64,000 bases of DNA from Dermacoccus abyssi. Lineage in GTDB: Bacteria; Actinomycetota; Actinomycetes; Actinomycetales; Dermatophilaceae. The first letter of the stretch is position 1. Every line of letters starts with the position of its first letter. This document shows positions 10,739 through 18,490 of this stretch, in pieces. The translations under genes were made by a program, and so were the position numbers. Under the pieces are notes generated by a model that was not told where the DNA came from, did not search any database, and saw only the letters and a program-made list of their open reading frames with translations. The stretch lies in NCBI RefSeq assembly GCF_034541975.1, contig NZ_JAVYJM010000001.1; one strand, written 5' to 3'.

Positions 10739-13700
10739 CTGCCCCACCCTCCTGAACTTCCGGGGCTCGCGTGCCACAGCGAACGCGGAGCCTCACCCTG
10801 ACCGGGAAGCTGCGCGCGACCTCCCGAGACCGTTTCGCCGGCCGGTTTGATGTCGGCGTACGGCGACTGTTTGAACCCTGACGAGTGCACGAGCATCCGG
10901 CGTCCGCGAGCGCCGCCGACACCTTCTGCGTCCGGTGGGGCGACGCTGACGAGGCTGCTCACGCCGTCAGCGCCCGCCTCGCTCCACGCCTGCCACACCG
11001 CCGTGAGATCCCACGCGCCGGTGGCCCGGATGGAGACACCGTGTGGGCCGGTACGCCGCACGACACCGCGCACGAGGAGCATCCACGAGTGGAAGACGGT
11101 GTCGGCGTACGGCCCCTGGACGTCTTCGAAGAACGTGGCGTCGGCGGGGCCGGTGCCGTCGTCGAGCGTGAGGAAGATGACACGGCGCCCCGAACGCACC
11201 GGCGGGGTCTGCGTGGCCACCTTGATGCCCGCGCACCAGACTTCCTGCCCACCGCGCAGATTCACGAGATCGGACGCAGCGCTGAGGCCCAGGTGACGCA
11301 GCATCGGCGCGTAGAACTCCATGACGTGACCGCTGACGTCGAGACCGAGGATGTCGAGCTCGGCACGCACCTTCTCCGCCGGCGTGAACTCGGGCAGGCC
11401 CGAACCCTCACCGTCGACGGCTCCGTCGACGAGGTCGAGGACGAGTTGAGCACCCACCGGATCCTTCGCCCCGGGGCGGCGCCCCTGCGCCTGCGCCCTG
11501 GCGGCTTCCACCGGGTCGAACGTGAAGAGCCCAGCCTCCCCTGGCGCTTCGCCGGCACCTGGGCTCGACGCACTCCTCTCGTCTACGTTGCTCGACGACG
11601 GCTTGGTCGCGAGCACCTTCTGCCCGCGCGGACGCCCCCGCGATGTACCGCGCAGGTGCCAGCGCTCGAGATCTTCCAGTTCGAGCAGGAGGTCGCGTCG
11701 GGTGAGAGCGCCTCGCCCTGTGCGAGCACCGAAGCCGTACAGGCTGTCGAAGGCGCCGACGAGAACGAGACGTTCGACGCTCGTTCGCGTCAGGCCGGCC
11801 CGGTTCCACACGTCGCTCAAGCTCGAGTAGGGCTGCGCCGCGACGAGAGTTTCGATCTCCCTCTCGCTCATGCCCTTGACGTCGGCGAATCCGATGCGCA
11901 GACCGAGTTTTTCGGAAGCCCCTGCGCTCGGGTCCGATTCGTCGGAGCTCGGGCCACCAGGGAGACCGACCGAAGCACCAGCATCGTTGTGACTGCCCTC
12001 CTCGGCGCTGCCGCTCACCCGCTCCACCCGGTACTCGCCCCGCGAGGCGTTGATGTCAACACCGAGCACGGGCACACCGAACGTGCGAGCGTCGGCGAGG
12101 ATGAGCCGCTTGGGGTACATGCCCGGGTCGTGCGTGAGCACACCCGCGACGAACGCCGCGAGGTGATGGGTCTTCAACCACGCCGACTGGTAGGTGGGCA
12201 GCGCGAACGCTGCCGCGTGAGCCTTGCAGAAACCGAAGGACGCGAAAGCCGCGAGCACCGCCCAGATGCGTTCCCGCTCGCCGCGCGTGTACCCGCGGGC
12301 CTTGGCGGCAGCACGCCACCACTCCCCGATCTTCTCCTGCCCTGTGGGCGAGCCCATCGCCCGACGCACCTCGTCGGCTTGGGCGAGCGTCACCCCCGTC
12401 GTCTCGGCGACGATGCGCAGCACCTGCTCGTGGAAGACCACGACGCCGACCGTCTCCTCCAGCGCCGGCCGCAGGCTCTCGTGGAGGTACTCCGGCTCAC
12501 CCCAACCCTGACGCACCCGCAGGAACGGGTTGATCATGTCGCTCTTGACCGGGCCGGGGCGGAACAGCGAGATGTCGATGATGAGGTCTTCGAAGGCCTC
12601 GGGAGCGAACTTGCCGATGAGTTCACGCTGCCCGGGCGACTCGATCTGGAAGCACCCCAGCGTGCGCGTCGAGCGGATGAGGTCGAACGTCGCCTCGTCG
12701 TCGAACGGGACACACGTCTCGTCGTCGAGGTCGACGACTACGCCTTCGACCCGCTCGATCTCGGCCACGGCGTGCGCCATCGCCGACTGCATTCGGATAC
12801 CGAGCACGTCGAGCTTGAGCATCCCGAGGGTCTCGACGTCGTCCTTGTCGAACTGGCTCATCGGGAAACCGAGCCAGCTCGCCTCCATCGGCGTGCGATG
12901 GCCGAGTTGCGCGTTCGACAACACGACGCCGCACGGGTGCAGCGCGACGTGCCGCGGCAGACCGTCGAGTCGCTCGACGAGGTCGAACAGTCGCTCCAAC
13001 TCGCTCGAGGCGAGACCGCGAGCCCGCAGCTCCGGCAACTCCTCGATGGCCTGGCGCGCATTGCGCGCGGCGATGTGCGGAAAGGCCTTCGCGATGACGT
13101 CGACGTCGGCCGGCGGCATACCGAGCGCAGCGCCGGCGTCACGGATGGCGTGACGCACCCGGTAGGTCTCCGCCATCGACACACACGTGACCCGCTCGCC
13201 GCCGAAGCGCTCCATGATGCGTTCGTACATCTCGGTGCGCCGCGCCGATTCCACGTCGATGTCGATGTCGGGCAGTGACGCCCGAAGCGGCGTGCAGAAA
13301 CGCTCCATGAGCAGGCGGTGCCGGATCGGGTCGACCCCGCTGATGCCCAGCAGATAGTTGATGAGGCTGCCCGCGCCCGAACCGCGAGCAGCGACGCGCA
13401 CACCGGCGTCACGGATGAGATCGCACACGATGGCCACCGTGAGGAAGTAGGTCGGGTAGCCGAGGTGGCGCACGACCTCGAGTTCGTCGTCGAGTCGCTC
13501 TTCGACGGCGGCGTACTCGGTTGCCGAGAGGTGGCCATAGCGAGCGGGCAGCGCGGCGCGGCAGCGCTCGGCCAGAGCGCGCTGGGGGTCGACGCCGTCC
13601 AGGTCGAGCACCTCCGGTTCCGGAAGATGAACTGCACCGATGCCGATGTCGTGGAACGGATGCTGCACGCAGAGCTCGGCCAACCGTGACGTCGCGCCGA

Positions 13701-14610
13701 CGAGGTCGAGGGCCGCGCTCTCGTCGCCCGCAGCCTGCGCGAGTTCACGTGCGATCTCGAGCATCTCGCTCTCGGGGAGCAGATGCCCTCGCGTGCTCGT
13801 GCGGTCGAGGTGCCGCAGGTCGAGCGCCACCATGCGCCGCGCCGCGTCGAGCAGATCGGCGGTGACGGCCTCGTCGGCGTCCGCGTGCCTCACCCAACCG
13901 GTGAGCACCGCGGGCACACCGCACGCACGCGCCAGCGCCCACAGGTCGAGCGCGTGCCGCCTGCTGGCCGGCGTGCCCGGCGCCCCGTCGTGACAGGCCA
14001 CCTCGACTGCGAGCGCCCCGTGCGGCAGCGCAGCACGCCACTGCTTGAGCAGCTGCTCCGCCGCGGCAGGACGTTCGGCGAGCAGCGCCTGCCCGACGTC
14101 GGAGGCCGGGCCGAGCAGCACGGTGAGTGCCGGGGCACTGTTGCCTCTGCCCGCCTCCTCGACAGTGACGAACCGCGCGATCCGTTCACGCGACGTGCGC
14201 GCGGCACTGCGCTCCCCGACGAGGTGAGCGTCCGTGACGAGACGGCACAGCTGCCCCCAACCGACGCCCTTGGCGAGCCCGCTGGCAGCGCCACGAGCCA
14301 GAACGGTGACGCGAGGCCCCCGGTCGTCGACGGCGGCCCCGCCCTTCGCGGGGGTGCGCCGCGGGCGGGACGAGATGGTCGGCGTCGGTGGCTCGAGCGC
14401 CAGGTCGACGCCGACAACGGGTTCGATGTCGTGATCACGGCAGGCCTCGACGAACTTCACCACGCCGTAGAGACCGTCACGGTCGGTGAGCGCCAGACGC
14501 TCGTAGCCCAACTCGTGTGCCCGCTCGACGAGACGCTTCGGCGGTGTGGTGCCGTAGCGCAGCGAGAAGGACGACGCGACGTGCAGATGGGTGAACTGCA
14601 CCGACCTCAC
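10735..14610 (-). CDS. dnaE2: Error-prone DNA polymerase III alpha subunit DnaE2
   Basis: This is a C-family polymerase of the DnaE2/ImuC type, used for damage-induced mutagenesis. The PHP domain starts FTHLHVASSFSLRYGTTPP. The palm carries LPDIDIDVESARR with the catalytic aspartates, followed by fingers and HhH regions. Near the C-terminus an OB fold includes GRRVIFLTLDDGTGPADATF. At 1,291 residues it is longer than the roughly 1,050-1,150 I expect. The excess is in low-complexity inserts near residues 863-903 (Ser/Gly/Asp-rich) and about 1005-1065. GTG 14610 overlaps the TGA of the upstream HEPN gene (GTGA), and its own stop overlaps dinB (ATGA). A housekeeping DnaE1 is not in the window. 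Confidence 0.93.
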   Translation of the reverse strand: MRSVQFTHLHVASSFSLRYGTTPPKRLVERAHELGYERLALTDRDGLYGVVKFVEACRDHDIEPVVGVDLALEPPTPTISSRPRRTPAKGGAAVDDRGPRVTVLARGAASGLAKGVGWGQLCRLVTDAHLVGERSAARTSRERIARFVTVEEAGRGNSAPALTVLLGPASDVGQALLAERPAAAEQLLKQWRAALPHGALAVEVACHDGAPGTPASRRHALDLWALARACGVPAVLTGWVRHADADEAVTADLLDAARRMVALDLRHLDRTSTRGHLLPESEMLEIARELAQAAGDESAALDLVGATSRLAELCVQHPFHDIGIGAVHLPEPEVLDLDGVDPQRALAERCRAALPARYGHLSATEYAAVEERLDDELEVVRHLGYPTYFLTVAIVCDLIRDAGVRVAARGSGAGSLINYLLGISGVDPIRHRLLMERFCTPLRASLPDIDIDVESARRTEMYERIMERFGGERVTCVSMAETYRVRHAIRDAGAALGMPPADVDVIAKAFPHIAARNARQAIEELPELRARGLASSELERLFDLVERLDGLPRHVALHPCGVVLSNAQLGHRTPMEASWLGFPMSQFDKDDVETLGMLKLDVLGIRMQSAMAHAVAEIERVEGVVVDLDDETCVPFDDEATFDLIRSTRTLGCFQIESPGQRELIGKFAPEAFEDLIIDISLFRPGPVKSDMINPFLRVRQGWGEPEYLHESLRPALEETVGVVVFHEQVLRIVAETTGVTLAQADEVRRAMGSPTGQEKIGEWWRAAAKARGYTRGERERIWAVLAAFASFGFCKAHAAAFALPTYQSAWLKTHHLAAFVAGVLTHDPGMYPKRLILADARTFGVPVLGVDINASRGEYRVERVSGSAEEGSHNDAGASVGLPGGPSSDESDPSAGASEKLGLRIGFADVKGMSEREIETLVAAQPYSSLSDVWNRAGLTRTSVERLVLVGAFDSLYGFGARTGRGALTRRDLLLELEDLERWHLRGTSRGRPRGQKVLATKPSSSNVDERSASSPGAGEAPGEAGLFTFDPVEAARAQAQGRRPGAKDPVGAQLVLDLVDGAVDGEGSGLPEFTPAEKVRAELDILGLDVSGHVMEFYAPMLRHLGLSAASDLVNLRGGQEVWCAGIKVATQTPPVRSGRRVIFLTLDDGTGPADATFFEDVQGPYADTVFHSWMLLVRGVVRRTGPHGVSIRATGAWDLTAVWQAWSEAGADGVSSLVSVAPPDAEGVGGARGRRMLVHSSGFKQSPYADIKPAGETVSGGRAQLPGQGEAPRSLWHASPGSSGGWGR

Positions 14611-15056
14611 CCCACCGCGACGGGGGTGAGCCGCAACGCCGAAGCGTCGGCGGCAGGCAGACCGACGTGGACGAGCACGGCGTCGAGGAAGAGCTGGGCC
14701 TGCCGGACGAGGTCGTCGGCCTCTCGCACACTCACCCCGGCCCCGCCACTCTGGGCGACGGCGCTGCGCTTACCGCACTCAGTGAAGAAGCTCGCCCACT
14801 CCCCGAACTCCGGGCGCTGACGAGCCAGCGCCTCCCACGCACCGCGCGGACGTGAGCCGAGCGAACGCGGCGCCACCTGAGCCAGAAGGGCGGCAGCCGC
14901 CCGCAAAGCAGCGAGTTGGGCCCTCGCGTAGCGCTCGGACGTCGTCGTGGCCGAGCAGGCCTCGATCAGGGCAGCGCGCGAACGGCCCAGAAGATCGAAC
15001 AGATCGCCGGTGAGTGCTTCCGCGGGCGCACCCGGACCCGTTGCCGTCGTCGTCAT
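14607..15056 (-). CDS. SAV_6107-family HEPN domain protein
   Basis: This is a 149-residue, mostly helical protein of the SAV_6107-type HEPN family. Family features are DLLGRSRAALIEA, the helix AQLAALRAAAALLA, PRGAWEALARQRPEFGEWA with FFTECG, and the READDLVRQAQLFLDAV helix near the end. I do not see the catalytic R-x4-6-H motif of HEPN ribonucleases, so a structural or protein-interaction role is more likely. ATG 15056 has GAGGGAG just upstream. It is translationally coupled to dnaE2 (GTGA overlap), at the place where other bacteria carry imuA-type genes. A role as polymerase accessory factor is inference from position alone. Confidence 0.8.
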   Translation of the reverse strand: MTTTATGPGAPAEALTGDLFDLLGRSRAALIEACSATTTSERYARAQLAALRAAAALLAQVAPRSLGSRPRGAWEALARQRPEFGEWASFFTECGKRSAVAQSGGAGVSVREADDLVRQAQLFLDAVLVHVGLPAADASALRLTPVAVG

Positions 15057-15096
15057 GACATCTCCCTCTCGCTGCACACTTCGTCGAACCTGCACA

Positions 15097-15384
15097 TCAG
15101 TCACTGAGCCGCTCGAGCGACCACCCGGAGCGCGCATGCGCCAGGTCGAACACCCCGAGGCTCGGGCTCGCCCCCGCACTCGCCTCGACCCGCCACACCC
15201 GACGCTCGGCGTCGTACACGCCCTGCTCCCCCATCGGCAGGCGCCACCACGGCGTTGCCTCACGCCAGCTCTCGAGCACCCCCGCGACTCGATACCTGCG
15301 TCCTCGCCAGACGAAGGCCTCGGGCGCGCTCGCCTCTCCCGTGTCCACTGTGGTCACCTCGACGCTCTCGGCGTATCCGCGCAT
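15097..15384 (-). CDS. DUF6504 protein, first gene of the translesion operon
   Basis: This is a 95-residue protein of the DUF6504 family, with the core FVWRGRRYRVAGVLESWRE, then PWWRLP and RRVWRVEA, a compact beta-rich pattern rich in Trp and Arg. It is conserved in actinobacteria beside dnaE2 or dinB. The start ATG 15384 has GAGGTGG upstream. The next gene (HEPN) begins 40 bp downstream. The SOS box lies 124 bp upstream of the start codon, so this is the first gene of the SOS-controlled unit. The molecular role is unknown; a nucleic-acid-binding function would fit the basic surface but is a guess. Confidence 0.82.
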   Translation of the reverse strand: MRGYAESVEVTTVDTGEASAPEAFVWRGRRYRVAGVLESWREATPWWRLPMGEQGVYDAERRVWRVEASAGASPSLGVFDLAHARSGWSLERLSD

Positions 15385-15507
15385 CTCGCCACCTCACTTC
15401 ACTCGGGTGACGACCGCGTCGTCACCGCCGGATGGTTCGCTGTGACTGTGACGGTGAGCGACGACGCAACGAACGTCGGAACAACGGCACAGCACAAGCC
15501 CGTTTTT

Positions 15508-15523
15508 TCGAACTCATGTTCGA
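15508..15523. promoter_or_regulatory. LexA-binding SOS box
   Basis: TCGAACTCATGTTCGA is a perfect match to the actinobacterial/mycobacterial SOS-box consensus TCGAAC-N4-GTTCGA. It lies in the divergent region between the translesion operon (minus) and the polyprenyl synthase gene (plus). A TAGTGT hexamer on the minus strand (15531-15536) would place the operon's transcription start at the box, an ideal position for repression. The plus-strand promoter (TAGGCT, 15586-15591) lies further away and is less likely to be controlled. Confidence 0.92.
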
Positions 15524-15623
15524 TATGGTGACACTAGAACGCCCCGGCGACAACCCCCAGATTCCGCGGAATCGGAGCGACCGCGTAGGCTCGGTGGAAG
15601 TCGCTTGCCGGAAGGATCGAGAC

Positions 15624-16712
15624 GTGCCCAACTCCGCGGACGCATCGCAGTTGCTCGAACGCATCCAGCGCACCGTCGACGCCGAAGTCGCCCACCAGCG
15701 CGAGGTTCTCGCCCCCCTCGGCGACGAAACCGATCTCATGGTCGACGCCATCGCTTCCCTGCTCTCCGGCGGCAAGCGCGTGCGTGCGTCGTTCCTCTAC
15801 TGGGGCTACCGCGCCGCCGGCGGCGCCGACAGCGACGCCCTCGTGCGCGCCAGCGCGTCGATGGAGCTCTTCCAGGCTGCCGCGCTGCTGCACGACGACG
15901 TCATGGACGCGAGCGACACCCGCCGCGGCATGCCGGCTGCCCACCGCGCCATGGCGAACGCCCACCGCGAGCGCGGCCTCACCGGCGACGCCGACCGCTT
16001 CGGCGAGGCCGGCGCCATCCTCGCGGGCGACCTGTGCCTCACCTGGGCCGACGAGATGTACGCGACGAGCGGTCTACCCGCCGACGAGGTTCTTCGCGGA
16101 CGTCGGGTCTTCGACCTCATGCGCACCCAGCTCATGGGCGGGCAGTTCCTCGACGTCCTCGAGGCCGTGCAGAACTGGGAGGGGCTCGCCACCGACGAGC
16201 GCATCACCCGCGCTCTGCGCGTCATCCGGTACAAGAGCGCGAAGTACACGATGGAGCACCCCCTGCTCATCGGTGCCACCTGCGCCGGCGGCGACGACGC
16301 CACGCTCGAAGCCCTCTCGCGCTACGGTCTCGCTCTCGGCGAGGCCTACCAGCTGCGCGACGACCTGCTCGGCGTCTTCGGCGACCCGGCACAGACGGGC
16401 AAGCCGGCCGGTGACGACCTGCGCGAAGGCAAGCGCACCGTCATCGTCGCTCACCTGCTCGACGACCTCTGCGCCGACGACCGCGCGTTCTTCGACACCC
16501 GATTCGGCCACGACGACCTCGACACCGACGAGATCGAGCGTTTCCGCGCGCTCGCGGTGAGCACCGGCGCCGTCGACGCCGTGGAGCAGCGCATCACTCA
16601 GGGGGCCGACGAAGCGCGCACCGCGCTCGAGTCGCTCCGCGAGTCGATGCCGACCGAGGCGTTCGCCGCCCTGCACGACTTCATCGGGACGACGACCGCT
16701 CGCTCCAGCTGA
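15624..16712 (+). CDS. Polyprenyl diphosphate synthase (IdsA/GrcC-like)
   Basis: This is a 362-residue trans-isoprenyl diphosphate synthase that condenses IPP with allylic diphosphates. The first aspartate-rich motif is intact in LHDDVMDASDTRRG and the second in LRDDLLGVFGD; GGKRVRASFLYW near residue 55 is the IPP/substrate-binding region. The product chain length is not clear from sequence. The two residues before the first DDxxD are Leu-His, with Phe five before (MELFQAAALLHDD), which fits a GGPP-type short-chain enzyme. GTG 15624 has GGAAGGA upstream. A TAGGCT hexamer at 15586-15591 is the likely -10. Its position before an Rv2175c-like gene matches idsA2 (Rv2173) in Mycobacterium. Confidence 0.9.
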   Translation: MPNSADASQLLERIQRTVDAEVAHQREVLAPLGDETDLMVDAIASLLSGGKRVRASFLYWGYRAAGGADSDALVRASASMELFQAAALLHDDVMDASDTRRGMPAAHRAMANAHRERGLTGDADRFGEAGAILAGDLCLTWADEMYATSGLPADEVLRGRRVFDLMRTQLMGGQFLDVLEAVQNWEGLATDERITRALRVIRYKSAKYTMEHPLLIGATCAGGDDATLEALSRYGLALGEAYQLRDDLLGVFGDPAQTGKPAGDDLREGKRTVIVAHLLDDLCADDRAFFDTRFGHDDLDTDEIERFRALAVSTGAVDAVEQRITQGADEARTALESLRESMPTEAFAALHDFIGTTTARSS

Positions 16713-16738
16713 GCCGCCGCGCCGTCAGGGCAGCAGCG

Positions 16739-17113
16739 TCAGAACGCCTCTTCCATGGCACGCTTGCGCACCTCGGCCTTGCGGCCCGCACGCAGCATGT
16801 CGATGGGGGCGCCGTCGATCGGCAAGGTCTCGTCGGGCGTGCACAGCCAGCGAATCGCTTCCTCGTCGCTGAACCCCGCGTCGGAGAGCACCGTCACCGT
16901 GCCCATGAGAGGCGTGACGACCGCGCCGTCCTGAACGAAGGACGCCGGCACCGCAACGACATTGCGCTCCCCCACGCGCGCGGCGATGATCTCGCGATCG
17001 GCGATCATCTGACGCACCTGGCGCAGCGACATGCCCAGCTCCTCGGCGAGGTCGGGCACGGTGAGCCAGTCACCGACAAGTGCTTCGAGTTCCGTGTGCG
17101 TTGCGTCATCCAC
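16739..17113 (-). CDS. Rv2175c-family DNA-binding protein
   Basis: This is a 124-residue homologue of Rv2175c, a winged-helix DNA-binding protein that in M. tuberculosis is a substrate of the kinase PknL. The N-terminal helix-turn-helix is TVPDLAEELGMSLRQVRQMI. The conserved second half includes VLSDAGFSDEEAIRWLCTPD. GTG 17113 begins VDDATHTELE; the in-frame extension upstream is unsupported. A PASTA kinase of PknL type is encoded 1.4 kb away, as in Mycobacterium, so regulation by phosphorylation is plausible. It converges with the polyprenyl synthase gene and diverges from the LysM gene. Confidence 0.88.
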   Translation of the reverse strand: MDDATHTELEALVGDWLTVPDLAEELGMSLRQVRQMIADREIIAARVGERNVVAVPASFVQDGAVVTPLMGTVTVLSDAGFSDEEAIRWLCTPDETLPIDGAPIDMLRAGRKAEVRKRAMEEAF

Positions 17114-17232
17114 GACCCCAAGATTGCCAGACGGGAACGCACTACCGCATGTCGGCACCGCACCGGGGCGAGCTTCACCCCTTCGGGCGCGCCTTCGCAG
17201 GACGAGCCACGTCACCACCTAGCGTGTGAGCC

Positions 17233-18399
17233 ATGCCTCTTACCTACGACGTCCCCGTCGCACTGCACGCGGTGCCGCCTGCGCACGTTCAGCCGGGCCG
17301 AACTCACGCGCAGTTCGTCAAGGGAGCCGCGAAGAGCAGCCCTGCTGCGAAGAAGAAGCCGACCCGCAAGGTCAAGAACGTCACGATCCGCCCCGGGGAC
17401 TCGGTTTACGCCATCGCGCGAACCCACTCCTCGAGCGTCGCGGCCATCGTCAAGGCGAACCCGAAGATCGAGTTCCGTCGTCTCGTGCCGGGCACCGTCC
17501 TCAAGGTGCCGGTCCCCGCCTCGGCCCCGAAGGCGACGAAGCCCGTCAAGAAGCAGCCCGTCAAGAAGCCGTCGAAGGCCACGAGCGCGAAGCCGGTCAA
17601 GAAGCCCGCAGCAAAGCCGGCGAAGAAGCCTACGAAGAAGGCCGTTCGTCACACGAAGAGCGTCACCGTGCGCCCGGGCGACTCGCTCTACACGCTGGCC
17701 CAGCGTCATCACGCGAGCCTGGCAAGCGTCATCAAGGCGAATCCGGGGCTCGACGCGCGTCGTCTCCACGTCGGGTCTCAGGTCAAGATCCCCGTTGCCG
17801 GTGTCACCTCCGCCGCGAAGCCGGCAAAGAAGCCCACCACGAAGCCTGCTCGCAAGCCCACCTCGAAGGCCCCTGCCGGTGGCTACGCACCCAAGCCGAC
17901 GCACGTCGTCAAGTACGCCGGCACCTCTGCGGCACGGCGCTACCCGGCCTCCGCTGTCGCCTCGGGTGATCGTCACCGTCAGCAACTCGCGCAGGCGAAC
18001 CTGCCGAACCAGGCCCAGATCCGTTCGATGATCGTCGCCACCGCCAAGCGCTACGGGGTCGACCCGACGCTCGCCATCGCCATCGGCTGGCAGGAATCGG
18101 GGCACCGCCAGAGCGCCGTCTCCGTCTGCGACGCGCTCGGCACGATGCAGGTCATGCCGGCCACCGGCCGTTGGGCGGGCGACCTCGCGGGCCGCAAGCT
18201 CAACCTCATGGACCCACAGGACAACATCACGGCAGGTGTCGTCACTCTGCGCTTCCTCACCCAGCACGCCAACAACCGCGACGAGGTGATCGGCTCCTAC
18301 TACCAGGGCCTCGGCGCTGTCCGGAAACACGGCTTCTACCCCGACACACGCCAGTACGTCAGCAGCGTCAAGGCGCACATGAAGCGCTTCGGCGGCTGA
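17233..18399 (+). CDS. LysM and lytic-transglycosylase-like protein without visible signal peptide
   Basis: This is a 388-residue cell-wall protein. Two LysM domains (about residues 48-95 and 141-188, each starting with VRPGDSLY- or IRPGDSVY-type sequence) are joined by Lys/Pro/Ala-rich linkers. The C-terminal SLT-type domain (about 255-388) has AIAIGWQESGHRQ with the catalytic-type Glu, then GTMQVMPAT and GVVTLRFL. It should bind and cleave peptidoglycan, yet residues 1-45 show neither signal peptide nor transmembrane helix. The start cannot be moved upstream because TGA is in frame at 17227. TAGCGT ends seven bases before ATG 17233 (leaderless). It lies between the Rv2175c-like gene and the PASTA kinase gene. 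Confidence 0.85.
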   Translation: MPLTYDVPVALHAVPPAHVQPGRTHAQFVKGAAKSSPAAKKKPTRKVKNVTIRPGDSVYAIARTHSSSVAAIVKANPKIEFRRLVPGTVLKVPVPASAPKATKPVKKQPVKKPSKATSAKPVKKPAAKPAKKPTKKAVRHTKSVTVRPGDSLYTLAQRHHASLASVIKANPGLDARRLHVGSQVKIPVAGVTSAAKPAKKPTTKPARKPTSKAPAGGYAPKPTHVVKYAGTSAARRYPASAVASGDRHRQQLAQANLPNQAQIRSMIVATAKRYGVDPTLAIAIGWQESGHRQSAVSVCDALGTMQVMPATGRWAGDLAGRKLNLMDPQDNITAGVVTLRFLTQHANNRDEVIGSYYQGLGAVRKHGFYPDTRQYVSSVKAHMKRFGG

Positions 18400-18490
18400 C
18401 GCAGCCCGGGCGCCAGGCACGCTCCGTGTCCTCACCTGATGACCCGCAGCGTTCAGGGTTCTTCCTGCCCCGCCACCTAGACTCGCCACC

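Noticed and set aside
17520..17900. Repetitive AAG-rich DNA that could be taken for a repeat array
   Set aside because: It encodes Lys/Pro/Ala linkers between LysM domains; units are irregular, with no spacers.
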